Shown: positions 34,647 through 44,779 of the stretch, one piece after another
How positions within the stretch are numbered: the first letter of the stretch is position 1
Layout of the letters: each line of letters starts with the position of its first letter
Source: Rikenellaceae bacterium
Lineage (GTDB): Bacteria; Bacteroidota; Bacteroidia; Bacteroidales; Rikenellaceae
Assembly (NCBI GenBank): GCA_015059905.1
Contig: SUZN01000005.1
Span: forward strand, 124,001-188,000
Direction of reading: 5' to 3'
DNA length: 64,000 bases
Translations under genes and position numbers: made by a program
Notes under the pieces: model-generated
What the model was told of the DNA's origin: nothing
Database searches by the model: none
Seen by the model: only the letters and a program-made list of their open reading frames with translations

Positions 34647-35789
34647 ATGAAGCAAAACGCATTATTCAATTTTGAATTGAAAAATAGGCTTATTTTTCTG
34701 GTGATGAGCTTTTTGCTCCTCGCTCCAATCGCTGTGCAGGCGCAACCTTTAGCAAAGCATATTAAAGAGCCTACGGCGGTAGAGGATAAGGTTATCGCCA
34801 GCAAGATAATACAGGATAAGGCGGGTGTTACCGAGGGAGATGGAATGTACTCTATTCTCTTGCCCGATGGACGCTCCATATTCCTGATGGGTGACAGCTA
34901 CACGGGCGAGGTGACCAACGGCAAACGTACAAAGGGCTTTCATATGTACCGCAACACCTACCACATCTACGACAATGGCAAGGTGAGTTCCATAAGTGAT
35001 GTGCAGGGCAAGCACTCGTCAGCAGCCGTGCCTCCTGGTGTAACGGATGAAGGCAAGTGGTGGTATTGGCCTGGTCACGGATTCGTGAGCGAAAACAAGT
35101 TATATATCTTCCAAACCCTTATGTATCAGGGCGGTGAAGGTATGTGGGGCTTTCGTTACAAGGAGACTCATCTGCTGGAGTATGAGTTGCCCTCTTTGAG
35201 GCTTCTGCGTAACGAGAAGATTCCATTCCCAGGCGCGAGCGAGGTGCATTACGGTATGGCGGCGATGAACGATGGCGACTACATCTACATATACGCCCAG
35301 GTGGATGAGCGCAACGACTGGAACCCTATCGCCCACGCCTATGTGGCGCGTACGACCCACGACAAACTCTTCACCGAGTGGGAGTACTACACAGGCAGCG
35401 GATGGAGCAAAGACCATACACAGGCGGTGAAGATGGAGGGCACCGATGGGGTAGCCATATCATCGCAATTCAACGTCTTTAAGTTGAAGAACAAATACGT
35501 GTTACTCACCCAGCATAAGCAATTTAACTCGGGTAAGGTATATACGTTTATTGCCGATAATCCTTGGGGACCTTGGCGCAATCAGAAGCTCATTCTGCGA
35601 ACCAAGGAGCAGGAGATAAAGGATTTGTTCACATACAACGCTATGGCGCACCCCCAGTTCGAGAAGAACGGTAGGATACTTGTGACCTACAATGTCAATA
35701 CGAGCGTTTTTAGCCAGCAGGCTGAAGATGTAACAACATACCGCCCACGTTTTTACTGGGTTAAGAAGAAGGAGATATTACGACCTTGA
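34647..35789 (+). CDS. Secreted beta-propeller-like protein (DUF5005/DUF4185-like)
   Basis: A 380-residue protein with a signal peptide after a charged start (LIFLVMSFLLLAPIAVQAQ). The mature part has propeller-like motifs: SIFLMGDSYTGEV, WWYWPGHGFVSENKLYIF, DYIYIYAQV and NPWGPWRNQKLI. This resembles DUF5005/DUF4185 proteins related to glycosidase folds, from which a carbohydrate-binding or hydrolytic role may be inferred. I cannot place catalytic residues with certainty. Its stop codon overlaps the TTG start of the TPR gene, giving an operon with the TPR protein and the EnvC-like factor. Confidence 0.65.
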   Translation: MKQNALFNFELKNRLIFLVMSFLLLAPIAVQAQPLAKHIKEPTAVEDKVIASKIIQDKAGVTEGDGMYSILLPDGRSIFLMGDSYTGEVTNGKRTKGFHMYRNTYHIYDNGKVSSISDVQGKHSSAAVPPGVTDEGKWWYWPGHGFVSENKLYIFQTLMYQGGEGMWGFRYKETHLLEYELPSLRLLRNEKIPFPGASEVHYGMAAMNDGDYIYIYAQVDERNDWNPIAHAYVARTTHDKLFTEWEYYTGSGWSKDHTQAVKMEGTDGVAISSQFNVFKLKNKYVLLTQHKQFNSGKVYTFIADNPWGPWRNQKLILRTKEQEIKDLFTYNAMAHPQFEKNGRILVTYNVNTSVFSQQAEDVTTYRPRFYWVKKKEILRP

Positions 35790-37597
35790 GAGTAAGATTT
35801 TTACATATACTGACAAGCATTGCGATAAGCCTGGTGTTTCTCGCACCATTGGCTTATGCCACTGTGCCCGATGATAAGCCCAAACTTATCATCCCCGACT
35901 CGTTGCGCGCAACCTACAAGTACACCGATGCGTTGAAGGCTCTTGCCATCCACGACGACACGCTCAAGGCGTTGCCGCTGCTGAAGGAGGCGCTGGAGAT
36001 TGACTCCACCTACGCCCCCGCGCACTATGAGCTTGCGTCACACTACCTGCAACAGGATGTGCGTCGTGCCATCCACCACGCCCGCAAGGCTTATGAGCAG
36101 GACACCACATCGCGCTGGTATATGGGTCTTTACGGTCAGACACTCGCCATAGGTGGCGAGTATGATGCCGCGCTGCCCATCTTCCAAAAACTCATCAAGG
36201 AGGATAAGAACAACCCCGACCACTACCGCATCCTCTCCATCCTCTATCAGCAACGCAAACAGCCCTACTCGGCTATCGCTACGCTCGACTCGGCAGAGGT
36301 GCGCTTTGGCAAGATAAGCCAGCTCTCGCAGATGAAGCGCCACCTGCTCATCCGCACCAACCAGATGGACCGTGCCATCGAGGAGGCGCAGCAGGCTCTC
36401 AATGAGGCTCCCTATGAGGTGGATAATGTCCTCTCGCTGGGTCAGACCTATGCCGCCGCAGGGCGTGACTCGCTGGCAAATGTGACGTTGCAGCAGGCTA
36501 TCCGTATGGACTCTACGAGCATTGATGCGCTCACTACCTACGCCGATTTCTGCTCACGCCGCCACGACACCAACGGCTACCTCGCCTCGCTGAAGCTGCT
36601 CTTCGCGCAGGAGGGCTATCCGCTTGAGCGTAAGGTGGATTTGTATAAGAAACTCACCGTTGACCGTAACTTCTACGGCAACCACTTCTACGTCATCGGC
36701 TCGCTGGCGCAGACGCTGATGATACACTATCCCGATGAGAAGAGCGTCATCGACCTCTATGGCGACCATCTGCTGGCAAGCGGAGATTTCGACCACGCCC
36801 TCATCCACTTCAAGAATCACCTTTCGAGCGAGCCGCCGCAGATGGATTACTATATGGCGGTCATCGACATCGAGGATTACCTGCAACGCCCCGACTCGGT
36901 CGATTACTATGTGCAGCGGGCTATGGAGCGCTTCCCCGAGGACCCCAAGCTGCTTATCCGCAAGGCTAACCGCCAATATATCAAGGGCAACCTTACGGGC
37001 GCCATAGATAGCTTCCACGAGGCTATGACCCTCACCGAGAGCGACACCCTGCAAGGCGAGCTGTGGGGATATGTGGGCGACACCTACCACGCCATTGCCG
37101 AGCGTCGAGCCGCGCAGCTGAAGGCTAAAATCAAGCGCGACACGTCGGCATATCCCGTAAAGCTGAAGCCCCAGAAAGCTATGGAGCTGTGCTTCGATGC
37201 CTACGACAAGGCGCTTGCGCTCTGGGCGGATAATGCTATGGTACTCAACAACTACGCCTACTTCCTGAGCGAGCAGGGCAGCGACCTTGAGCGTGCGCTG
37301 GTGATGTCCTCACGTGCGATAGTTCTGGAGCAGAACAACTCCACCTATCTGGACACCCACGCCTGGGTGTTGTATGGGCTGGGTCGCTACGAGGAGGCGC
37401 GCAACGTGCAACGCAAGGCTCTTATGCTCGACACGACGGGCAGCGAGGCGCTGATGATGCACTATGGCGATATACTCTACGCCCTGGGCGAGAAGTTTAT
37501 GGCGGAGACCTATTGGCGCAAGGCGCTCGATGCGGGTGCCGACCCCCAGGAGGTTGAGACGAGAATGGCAAAACTTAAAACACCACCCGCAGAGTGA
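35786..37597 (+). CDS. Tetratricopeptide-repeat protein, secreted
   Basis: A 603-residue protein built of TPR-type helical pairs, for example ALKALPLLKEALEIDSTYAPAHYELASHY, AIEEAQQALNEAPYEVDNVLSLGQTY and LERALVMSSRAIVLEQNNSTYLDTHAWVLYGLGRYEEA. The start is probably the TTG at 35786, which overlaps the previous stop (TTGA) and begins a good signal peptide (FLHILTSIAISLVFLAPLAYA); the next in-frame Met is over 100 residues later. It likely scaffolds envelope proteins in the periplasm. The EnvC-like gene follows with overlapping stop and start. In Bacteroides a comparable TPR gene precedes an EnvC homologue (recalled). Confidence 0.85.
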   Translation: MRVRFLHILTSIAISLVFLAPLAYATVPDDKPKLIIPDSLRATYKYTDALKALAIHDDTLKALPLLKEALEIDSTYAPAHYELASHYLQQDVRRAIHHARKAYEQDTTSRWYMGLYGQTLAIGGEYDAALPIFQKLIKEDKNNPDHYRILSILYQQRKQPYSAIATLDSAEVRFGKISQLSQMKRHLLIRTNQMDRAIEEAQQALNEAPYEVDNVLSLGQTYAAAGRDSLANVTLQQAIRMDSTSIDALTTYADFCSRRHDTNGYLASLKLLFAQEGYPLERKVDLYKKLTVDRNFYGNHFYVIGSLAQTLMIHYPDEKSVIDLYGDHLLASGDFDHALIHFKNHLSSEPPQMDYYMAVIDIEDYLQRPDSVDYYVQRAMERFPEDPKLLIRKANRQYIKGNLTGAIDSFHEAMTLTESDTLQGELWGYVGDTYHAIAERRAAQLKAKIKRDTSAYPVKLKPQKAMELCFDAYDKALALWADNAMVLNNYAYFLSEQGSDLERALVMSSRAIVLEQNNSTYLDTHAWVLYGLGRYEEARNVQRKALMLDTTGSEALMMHYGDILYALGEKFMAETYWRKALDAGADPQEVETRMAKLKTPPAE

Positions 37598-38748
37598 TGA
37601 AAACCCTACTTAAAATACTCTTTCTGCTGGCTCTGACTCTTGGGGCAGAGGTAGTCTATGCCCAGAAGGAGGAGCTTACCGCAGAGGAGAAGGCGCGCAT
37701 CGCCCAGCAACGCAAGGTTGTCGAGGAGCTGGAGGAGCAGCTCGCCAGGGATGAACTGCGCCTGAAGGAGATTAAGGAGGATAAGTCCAACGCCCTGAAG
37801 CGTATGCGTACCATCACCAAGCAGATTAACTCGCGCAACACTCTGCTCTCGCGCACCGAGGGCGAGATACTCTCTATCGAGAAGAATATCGCGCTGAATG
37901 ACAATATGATAACCCAAACGCGCGAGGAGTACGACACCGAGCGCGAGAAGTACGCCGAGATGGTGCGTGAGGCGTACCGCAATTATCGTCAGAACAACTA
38001 CGCGACATACATCCTGGCGTCGGAGAGCTTCACCGACATCGCCCGCCGCATAGCCAACATACGCGCTGTGGCGAGCCTGCGTGCGGCACGTCTGCACCGC
38101 ATCGACTCGCTGGGTAAGGCGCTCGAGGAGCAACAGACCACGCTTGCCGAGCGCCGTCATAAGCTCGACTCTGTCAAGGGTAAGGCTGTGGCGCAGCGCG
38201 ACAAGCTGCAGAAGGATGTCAAGTCGGCACAGCGCACGATGAATCAACTCTCCACCAAGGAGAAGGCTGCGCTGAGGGAGAAGCTCGAGAGCGAGGAGCG
38301 TCTGGATGCCGCCATCGACGAGCTGCGTAAGCTCACCAAGGGCAATAAGGAGGGTGCTTCGTTCTCGCGCACAACCTCTAACCTTAACCTCCCCGTTGAG
38401 GGTGGCACGGTGCGCCGTTATAAGGGTAATATGGCGGAGATTACCGCGCGCAAGGGGGCTGCGGTGACCACCATCTACGATGGCAAGGTTGTCGAGGTCA
38501 AGCGCAACCGCATATCGGGTCAGTACGATGTCTTTGTGGCTCACGGCGAGTATATCACCTCGTACGCTAATCTGGAGAGTGTTACGGTCGAGAAGAACGC
38601 TAAAGTTGGTAAGAATCAACGCATTGGCACCATCGGCTCGTCAATGAATCTAAGCACGATGCAACCCGAACACAAGATGGTCTTCGGCATCTACTCCCCC
38701 AACCCCAAGGAGACTATGCGCGCCGCCGACTGCTTTAAGAAAAAGTAA
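37597..38748 (+). CDS. EnvC-like murein hydrolase activator (degenerate LytM domain)
   Basis: A 383-residue protein with a signal peptide (TLLKILFLLALTLGAEVVYAQ). A long coiled coil covers residues about 25-255 (ARIAQQRKVVEELEEQLARDE and KLQKDVKSAQRTMNQLSTKE segments). The C-terminal ~120 residues form a LytM/M23 fold (AVTTIYDGKVVEV, YDVFVAHGEYITSYANLES). The usual zinc ligands of active M23 peptidases (HxxxD and HxH) are not present. It should therefore act like EnvC, activating amidases that split septal peptidoglycan. The ATG overlaps the TPR stop (TGATG). Confidence 0.87.
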   Translation: MKTLLKILFLLALTLGAEVVYAQKEELTAEEKARIAQQRKVVEELEEQLARDELRLKEIKEDKSNALKRMRTITKQINSRNTLLSRTEGEILSIEKNIALNDNMITQTREEYDTEREKYAEMVREAYRNYRQNNYATYILASESFTDIARRIANIRAVASLRAARLHRIDSLGKALEEQQTTLAERRHKLDSVKGKAVAQRDKLQKDVKSAQRTMNQLSTKEKAALREKLESEERLDAAIDELRKLTKGNKEGASFSRTTSNLNLPVEGGTVRRYKGNMAEITARKGAAVTTIYDGKVVEVKRNRISGQYDVFVAHGEYITSYANLESVTVEKNAKVGKNQRIGTIGSSMNLSTMQPEHKMVFGIYSPNPKETMRAADCFKKK

Positions 38749-38779
38749 GAATTGTGTGTTCACAATAAATATTAAAACA

Positions 38780-39250
38780 ATGATACGTTACTACAACGAT
38801 TCGATAGAGTATCGCTTGCGCGAGAAGCGCCGCATAGCACGCTGGGTGGCAGCGATTGCCGAGGCGGAAGGCTATACTGCGGGCGATATAAACTACATAT
38901 TCTGCTCGTCGGAGGTGCACCGCAAGATGAACATCGACTTCGTCGGGCACGACTACTTCACCGACATCATCACCTTCGATTACAGCGACAGAAAGGGTAG
39001 CAGGGTGGTTGCTGGCGATGTATTTATCGACGTGGAGACTGTGGCGGACAATGCACGAATATATGGCACCACCAAGACCAACGAGATGCACCGCATCATC
39101 GCTCACGGCGTGCTCCACCTGTGCGGTCAGAAGGACAAGACACCTCGCGCCGAGCGACAGATGCACCGCAAGGAGGATAAGTATCTGAAGCTGCTGGAGG
39201 AGCAGTTTCTAATTCAAAATTCAAAATTCAAAATTCAAAATCAAGATTGA
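38780..39250 (+). CDS. ybeY: Endoribonuclease YbeY (rRNA maturation factor)
   Basis: A 156-residue UPF0054 metalloprotein for 16S rRNA 3'-end processing and ribosome quality control. The core is NYIFCSSEVHRKMNIDFVGH, DIITFDY and the metal motif HGVLHLCGQKD. The third metal position is Asp rather than the His found in the E. coli motif; I recall this variant from other Bacteroidetes. The ATG at 38780 is preferred to the GTG at 38756. The last ~12 residues (QNSKFKIQN and neighbours) are encoded by a TTCAAAA heptamer array, so the native C-terminus was replaced or extended by a repeat. Confidence 0.93.
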   Translation: MIRYYNDSIEYRLREKRRIARWVAAIAEAEGYTAGDINYIFCSSEVHRKMNIDFVGHDYFTDIITFDYSDRKGSRVVAGDVFIDVETVADNARIYGTTKTNEMHRIIAHGVLHLCGQKDKTPRAERQMHRKEDKYLKLLEEQFLIQNSKFKIQNQD

Positions 39251-39374
39251 TTTTTTTATTTTTAAGTTTGACAAAACCATTAAAAGAAGTTTAAGACTGA
39301 CAACGATATTTTTTGTAAATATTACCGAGCGTCAGCCCAATAATTTTGAATTTTGAATTCTTAATTTTGAATTA
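39210..39374. repeat. Heptamer arrays inside the ybeY 3' end and before mnmG
   Basis: TTCAAAA units at 39210-39241 run through the ybeY stop region. The opposite form TTTTGAA lies at 39341-39374, ending at the mnmG start. The 100 bp between are AT-rich with no gene. Confidence 0.8.
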
Positions 39375-39378
39375 AATT

Positions 39379-41286
39379 ATGTCTTGTATTCAACCAAATA
39401 ACGACCTCTACACCTACGACATCATCGTCATCGGCGCAGGACACGCGGGATGCGAGGCGGCGGCTGCGGCGGCACGCCTTGGCTCACGCACGCTGCTTGT
39501 GACGATGGATATGCAGAAGATTGCCGCTATGTCGTGCAACCCTGCCGTTGGCGGTGTGGCTAAAGGTCAGATAGTGAGAGAGATAGACGCTTTGGGCGGT
39601 CGTATGGGAGTCATCACCGACCTCTCGACCATCCAATTCCGTATGCTCAACCGCTCGAAGGGTGCGGCGATGTGGAGTCCGCGTGCGCAGTGCGACAAGG
39701 AGCTCTTCTCACGCCTGTGGCGCAAGGAGCTGGAAAACGAGCAAAATCTCTTCATCTGGCAAGACTCTGCCGTTGAGCTTATAACGATAGAGGAGGGCGG
39801 AAAAAGGCGCGTAAAAGGGTTAAAAACGGCTATGGGCGTGGAGTTCCGCGCCGAGGCAATCATCCTCACGGCGGGCACGTTCCTCTCGGGCATTATGCAC
39901 TGCGGCGAGCAGAGCGCCGAGGGTGGCAGGGCAGCCGATGCAGCCTCAAAGGGTATCACGGAGTGCCTCGTGCGGCTCGGCTTCGAGGCGGGACGAATGA
40001 AAACAGGCACGCCTGCACGTATCGATGCGCGCTCGATTGACTTTTCGGTGATGGAGGTGCAGGAGGGTGATGCAGAGCCTTCGAAATTTTCCTTTTCAAC
40101 TGATACTCAAGCAGTTAAAGAACAAAAACCTTGTTATTTGGTCTATACCTCGGCAGATGTTCACTCAACGCTCCGCACAGGTTTTGACCGCTCGCCCCTC
40201 TTTAACGGCACCATTCACGGCATAGGACCTCGCTACTGTCCGAGCATCGAGGACAAGCTGCGAACATTCGCCGACAAGGAGCAGCACCAGCTCTTCCTGG
40301 AGCCCGAGGGGTGGGAGAGTAACGAGTATTACATCAACGGCTTCTCTTCATCGCTGCCACAGGAGATACAGCTCGCGGCGCTGCGCAAGATACGCGGATT
40401 GGAGGGTGCGCACGTCTTTCGTCCTGGCTACGCCATCGAGTATGATTACTTTCCACCCACGCAGCTGCGCCACACGATGGAGACCAAGCTCGTCGAAAAC
40501 CTCTACTTTGCGGGTCAGGTGAACGGCACAACGGGATATGAGGAGGCGGCAGCGCAGGGTCTTATGGCGGGCATAAATGCTCACCGCAAGCTCAGGGGTA
40601 GCGAGCCGATAGTGCTGAAGCGTGACGAGGCATACATCGGCGTGCTGATTGACGACCTTGTGACGAAGGGTGTCGATGAGCCATATCGTATGTTCACCTC
40701 GCGTGCCGAGTACAGAATTTTGCTCCGACAGGATAATGCCGATTTGCGATTGACTCCACTTGGTCACGAAATTGGACTTGTGACGGAGAAAAATTGGGAA
40801 AAATTTGTCGAAAAAAAATCACTCGTATTTTCGCTTATTTCCTTTGCGCACGAACACAGTGTCAAAATATCGGAAATTGAGAGCGTTTTAAAAATGAAAA
40901 ATTTGGAGGCTCCAACGCAGGGTAGAAAGCTATATGCTCTCATTGCACGCAACGAATTTTCATTCAGCGAGCTGATTGAGGAGCTGCCAAGAGTGAAAAA
41001 ATTTATCACAGCCAATAACATAACAGCCGAAATTATCGAGCAGGCAGAGATACAAATCAAGTATCGCGGATATATCGAGCGCGAAAAATTGCTTGCCGAG
41101 AAGCTGCGCCGACTGGAAAATATCATCATTCCCGATAGTTTTGACTTCAACGAGATGAACGCACTGACGATTGAGGCCCGCCAAAAACTTTCCAAAATCA
41201 GACCTCACACCATCGGTCAAGCATCGCGCATACCAGGTGTAAGCCCAGCAGATATCAATGTCTTGCTGATAAAGTTCGGAAGATAG
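39379..41286 (+). CDS. mnmG: tRNA uridine-5-carboxymethylaminomethyl modification enzyme MnmG
   Basis: A 635-residue FAD enzyme (GidA) that with MnmE modifies the wobble uridine of several tRNAs. The FAD motif [20 protein letters not shown] is near the N-terminus, followed by [20 protein letters not shown]. Further landmarks are [24 protein letters not shown], the second flavin signature [19 protein letters not shown] and the C-terminal [14 protein letters not shown]. The length is usual. Parts (40081-40140, 40780-41110) are clearly richer in A/T codons than the rest. In many bacteria mnmG lies near the replication origin, which fits nearby parS-like and DnaA-box signals. Confidence 0.97.
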   Translation: MSCIQPNNDLYTYDIIVIGAGHAGCEAAAAAARLGSRTLLVTMDMQKIAAMSCNPAVGGVAKGQIVREIDALGGRMGVITDLSTIQFRMLNRSKGAAMWSPRAQCDKELFSRLWRKELENEQNLFIWQDSAVELITIEEGGKRRVKGLKTAMGVEFRAEAIILTAGTFLSGIMHCGEQSAEGGRAADAASKGITECLVRLGFEAGRMKTGTPARIDARSIDFSVMEVQEGDAEPSKFSFSTDTQAVKEQKPCYLVYTSADVHSTLRTGFDRSPLFNGTIHGIGPRYCPSIEDKLRTFADKEQHQLFLEPEGWESNEYYINGFSSSLPQEIQLAALRKIRGLEGAHVFRPGYAIEYDYFPPTQLRHTMETKLVENLYFAGQVNGTTGYEEAAAQGLMAGINAHRKLRGSEPIVLKRDEAYIGVLIDDLVTKGVDEPYRMFTSRAEYRILLRQDNADLRLTPLGHEIGLVTEKNWEKFVEKKSLVFSLISFAHEHSVKISEIESVLKMKNLEAPTQGRKLYALIARNEFSFSELIEELPRVKKFITANNITAEIIEQAEIQIKYRGYIEREKLLAEKLRRLENIIIPDSFDFNEMNALTIEARQKLSKIRPHTIGQASRIPGVSPADINVLLIKFGR

Positions 41287-41352
41287 AGCAAAGATAAAAG
41301 ATGAAAGAGCAAAGAGATTTTCCCTCTTTCATCTTTCATCTTTCATCTTTCC
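41287..41352. repeat. CTTTCAT heptamer tract after mnmG
   Basis: It begins directly after the mnmG stop as GCAAAGATAAAAGATGAAAG, then turns into inverted CTTTCATCTTTCATC units and ends at the parS-like site. Confidence 0.75.
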
Positions 41353-41368
41353 TGTTCCACGTGGAACT
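41353..41368. other. parS-like site 1
   Basis: TGTTCCACGTGGAACT matches the general ParB-binding consensus TGTTNCACGTGNAACA at all but the last position, and 14 bp form a perfect palindrome. It lies in the gap between the convergent genes mnmG and ilvE. Confidence 0.65.
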
Positions 41369-41390
41369 ATTTATATTAAGTATATCAATT

Positions 41391-42410
41391 TTACTTAACT
41401 TCCAAAGTCCAGCCGAACTTATCCTCGGCGCGACCATACTGGATATCCTGCAAAGCGTTGTAGAGTTTCAGGCAAGTTGCACCGACAGTCTCGCCATCGC
41501 CATAGGTAATTTTCTCGTCAGTGTCGAGGTCGAAAATATAACCGATAGGGGAGATGACAGCCGCCGTTCCGCAAGCACCAGCCTCCTCGAACGATGCAAG
41601 CTCCGACACAGGCACAGGGCGCTCCTCGACCTGCAAACCCATATCCTCGGCAAGCGTGCGCAGACTCTTATTTGTGATTGAAGGCAGGATAGATGGCGAC
41701 TTTGGCGTGATATACTTACCATCCTTGATACCAAAGAAGTTAGCCGCACCACACTCCTCGATATAGTTATGCTCAACCGCATCGAGATACATCACATTTG
41801 AGTAACCCAAAGTGTGCGCCTTCTCACCCGAAAGGATGCTTGAACCGTAGTTTCCACCCACCTTGGTGTCACCTGTTCCACGTGGAGCAGCGCGGTCCTG
41901 CATACGGTCAACGATAACCTTGATAGGTTTCATACCGCCCTTGAAGTAAGCGCCAACAGGCGAGCAGAATACGATAAACATAGCCTCGTGCGATGCCTTC
42001 ACACCCAAACCAACCTTTGTACCAATCAATACAGGGCGGAGATAGAGCGATGCGCCCGACTCATACGAAGGTACATAGTCGATATTGCGCTTCACAACCT
42101 CGTAGCAAGCCTCTACAAACATATCAACCGATGGCTCTGGCAGGCAGAGTTTGCGTGCTGATGACTGCATACGCTTGGCGTTCTCGTCAGCACGGAACAG
42201 GCGCACCTTACCATCCACACCGCGAAAAGCCTTCAAACCCTCGAAGCACTCCAAACCGTAGTGGAGGCAGGTGGTTGACATATGCATCTGGATATATTCG
42301 TCGTCGGTATATTCCAACTCGCTCCATTTACCATCCTTATAATATGCTCGTGCGTTAATATCGGTCTTGAAATAATCAAATCCCAACGCGCTCCAATCAA
42401 TGTTTTTCAT
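41391..42410 (-). CDS. ilvE: Branched-chain amino acid aminotransferase
   Basis: A 339-residue class IV PLP aminotransferase that interconverts Val, Leu and Ile with their keto acids. Landmarks are LHYGLECFEGLKAFRG, RPVLIGTK, the PLP lysine in DTKVGGNYGSSI and the later EECGAANFFGI and TAAVISPIG. The length suits the BCAT2-like branch. A parS-like site is embedded in its codons at 41874-41889. The gene lies downstream of metG across a palindromic element; no good promoter of its own is visible. Confidence 0.95.
   Translation of the reverse strand: MKNIDWSALGFDYFKTDINARAYYKDGKWSELEYTDDEYIQMHMSTTCLHYGLECFEGLKAFRGVDGKVRLFRADENAKRMQSSARKLCLPEPSVDMFVEACYEVVKRNIDYVPSYESGASLYLRPVLIGTKVGLGVKASHEAMFIVFCSPVGAYFKGGMKPIKVIVDRMQDRAAPRGTGDTKVGGNYGSSILSGEKAHTLGYSNVMYLDAVEHNYIEECGAANFFGIKDGKYITPKSPSILPSITNKSLRTLAEDMGLQVEERPVPVSELASFEEAGACGTAAVISPIGYIFDLDTDEKITYGDGETVGATCLKLYNALQDIQYGRAEDKFGWTLEVK
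41874..41889. other. parS-like site 2 (within ilvE)
   Basis: TGTTCCACGTGGAGCA differs from TGTTNCACGTGNAACA at one position. It is encoded within the APRGT stretch of IlvE, 521 bp from site 1. Confidence 0.55.
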
Positions 42411-42433
42411 AATTCAAAATTTATTTTCTTTTT

Positions 42434-42560
42434 ATAAAATTATCATAATTTTAACTATTTTGAAGCTGGTCGCAGATTGAGGGTGCGGAGTATACTTTGG
42501 CGTATGTGAGCAACCCGAAATCAAGCCAGATGCCAAAAGAGTAAAATTAGGAAATTTTAT
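42434..42560. repeat. Palindromic ~127-bp dispersed element (full copy)
   Basis: Arms ATAAAATTATCATAATTTTA...TTTTGAAGCTGG and the mirrored CCAGATGCCAAAA...TAGGAAATTTTAT. The core has TATACTTTGGCGTATGTGAG. The right arm contains the metG stop codon (42557-42559). It has the same plan as 58992-59116. Confidence 0.75.
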
Positions 42561-44602
42561 CCTACTATTGCGCCGTTATTGGTTGCATTTCCTGGGGCTA
42601 AAAGCTCCAGCTTACCGCTTGCATCCTCCGCCATCAAAATCATACCCTTCGACTCGATGCCCTTAAGCTCGCGTGGGGCGAGGTTTACAAGCACAAGTAC
42701 CTGACGACCAACAAGTTCCTCTGGAGTGAAGTGCTCGGCAATACCCGACACGATGGTACGCTTATCGATACCTGTATCAACTGTAAGCTTCAGCAGCTTC
42801 TTTGTCTTGGCAACCTTCTCGGCAGCGAGGATGGTTGATACACGGATATCCATCTTCTGGAAGTCGTCAAATGTAATCTCCTCCTTCTGCTCTGTGACGT
42901 GCTCGGCAGCGGCAGCAGCAGCATTGGCAGCCTTGATATCAGCCAACTTCTTAAGCTGTGCCTCAATCACATCATCCTCAATCTTCTCGAATAAAAGCTC
43001 GGGCTTACCAATTGTGTGGTCGGCAGCGATAAGCGACATTGAACCTAACTCTTCCCAACCCAACTTATTGATATTCAACATATTGTTAATCTTCGCCGCG
43101 CTAAATGGCATAAATGGCTCGATGGCGATTGCCACGTTGGCGGTAATCTGCAAAGCTATGTTCAGGATTGTTTTCACACGCTCGGGGTCAGTCTTGACAA
43201 CCTTCCAAGGCTCTGTGTCGGCGAGGTACTTGTTACCGATACGGGCGAAGTTCATTGCATCCTTCAATGCCTCGCGGAAACGATAACCCTCGATATTTGC
43301 CTCCAAAGAGGCCTTTATTCCGCTTAACTCCTCGATGGTGGCACGGTCGTAGTCGGTAAGCTCGCCAAGCGCAGGAACAGCCCCAGAATAGTATTTCTGG
43401 GTAAGCACCAAAGCGCGGTTTACGAAGTTACCCAAAATAGCAACCAGCTCGTTGTTGTTGCGTGCCTGATAGTCCTTCCACGTGAAGTCGTTATCCTTGG
43501 TCTCGGGAGCGTTTGCGCACAATACATAACGCAATACATCCTCCTTGCCTGGGAACTCGTCGAGGTACTCGTGCAACCACACAGCCCAATTCTTCGAGGT
43601 CGAAATCTTGTCGCCCTCAAGGTTCAGGAACTCGTTGGCTGGCACATTCTCTGGCAGGATATAGTCGCCGTGCGCCTTCAACATTGATGGGAACACGATG
43701 CAGTGGAACACGATGTTATCCTTACCAATGAAGTGAACCATCTTGGTCTCCTCGTCCTTCCAATACTTCTCCCAATCAGGTGTAAGGTCTTTAGTAGCAG
43801 AGATATAGCCGATAGGCGCATCAAACCACACATACAAAACCTTGCCCTCCTCGCCCTCAACAGGCACAGGTATACCCCAATCCAAATCGCGGCTTACGGC
43901 ACGTGGCTGAAGACCTGTGTCGAGCCAACTCTTACACTGACCATATACATTTGACTTCCACTCTTTGTGACCCTCCAAAATCCACTCACGCAGGAACGCA
44001 TCATACTGATCCAAAGGCAGATACCAGTGCTTTGTAGCCTTCTTCACAGGCACAGCACCCGACAACTTCGACTTTGGGTTGATAAGCTCATCTGGTGAGA
44101 GTGTTGAGCCGCACTTCTCGCACTGGTCGCCATAAGCACCCTCGCTCTGGCAGCGAGGGCAGGTACCTACGATATAACGGTCAGCAAGGAAGGTCTTTGC
44201 CTCCTCGTCGTAGAACTGCTCCGAGGTCTTTTCGATGAACTTACCCTCCTCGTAGAGCTTACGGAAGAATGCCGATGCTGTCTCGCGGTGAGTAGAGGAT
44301 GATGTACGCGAATAGATATCAAACGACATACCCAGACGCTGGAAGGCATCCTTTATGATAGCGTGGTAGCGATCCACCACCTGCTGTGGGGTGATACCCT
44401 CGTTGCGCGCCTTGATTGTGATGGGCACACCGTGCTCGTCACTACCGCACACCGAGATAACATCATTACCCTTCAGACGCTGATAACGTGCATAGATATC
44501 CGATGGCACATAAACGCCCGCCAGGTGACCGATGTGCACAGGACCGTTGGCATAGGGTAGTGCCGAGGTGATAAGATAACGCTTAAATTTCTTCTCTGAC
44601 AT
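42557..44602 (-). CDS. metG: Methionine-tRNA ligase
   Basis: A 681-residue class I synthetase with a C-terminal tRNA-binding domain. The HIGH motif is [12 protein letters not shown]. The zinc knuckle [18 protein letters not shown] lies near residue 147, and the KMSKS loop reads [10 protein letters not shown]. The anticodon-binding helical domain follows (residues about 390-540). The last ~105 residues ([17 protein letters not shown]...[17 protein letters not shown]) form the EMAP-type OB domain used for dimerisation and tRNA binding. The stop codon lies inside the arm of a palindromic repeat. Confidence 0.97.
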   Translation of the reverse strand: MSEKKFKRYLITSALPYANGPVHIGHLAGVYVPSDIYARYQRLKGNDVISVCGSDEHGVPITIKARNEGITPQQVVDRYHAIIKDAFQRLGMSFDIYSRTSSSTHRETASAFFRKLYEEGKFIEKTSEQFYDEEAKTFLADRYIVGTCPRCQSEGAYGDQCEKCGSTLSPDELINPKSKLSGAVPVKKATKHWYLPLDQYDAFLREWILEGHKEWKSNVYGQCKSWLDTGLQPRAVSRDLDWGIPVPVEGEEGKVLYVWFDAPIGYISATKDLTPDWEKYWKDEETKMVHFIGKDNIVFHCIVFPSMLKAHGDYILPENVPANEFLNLEGDKISTSKNWAVWLHEYLDEFPGKEDVLRYVLCANAPETKDNDFTWKDYQARNNNELVAILGNFVNRALVLTQKYYSGAVPALGELTDYDRATIEELSGIKASLEANIEGYRFREALKDAMNFARIGNKYLADTEPWKVVKTDPERVKTILNIALQITANVAIAIEPFMPFSAAKINNMLNINKLGWEELGSMSLIAADHTIGKPELLFEKIEDDVIEAQLKKLADIKAANAAAAAAEHVTEQKEEITFDDFQKMDIRVSTILAAEKVAKTKKLLKLTVDTGIDKRTIVSGIAEHFTPEELVGRQVLVLVNLAPRELKGIESKGMILMAEDASGKLELLAPGNATNNGAIVG

Positions 44603-44663
44603 AATATTTTTGTTTTACTCGTTTCTTTTACTGGCTTATCCTCATAAAATGAAAATAATCCCC

Positions 44664-44695
44664 CAAATTTAGGTATTTTTTACTTGAACAACAAA
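44664..44695 (-). promoter_or_regulatory. metG promoter
   Basis: On the minus strand, TTTG (44692-44695) and TAAATTTG (44664-44671), spacer 20 bp. Leader about 55 nt. Confidence 0.6.
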
Positions 44696-44742
44696 TATTA
44701 AAGTAATTTATACTTAATAATATGTTTTACTTTTTTATCGAG

Positions 44743-44771
44743 AAAAAAAACAGCAGACCTTGCAGTCTGCT
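44743..44771 (-). terminator. Terminator of DUF4838 gene
   Basis: Stem AGCAGAC...GTCTGCT with a 6-base loop, followed on the minus strand by a run of eight T. Confidence 0.8.
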
Positions 44772-44779
44772 ATTTTTCA

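Noticed and set aside
37606..38619. A 337-codon open frame antisense to the EnvC-like gene
   Set aside because: It is an antisense shadow of the coiled-coil coding region; the sense protein has clear domains and operon overlap.
43470..43490. A further parS-like site (CTTCCACGTGAAG) in metG
   Set aside because: It departs from the consensus at key flanking positions (G to C and A to G), unlike the two sites near ilvE.
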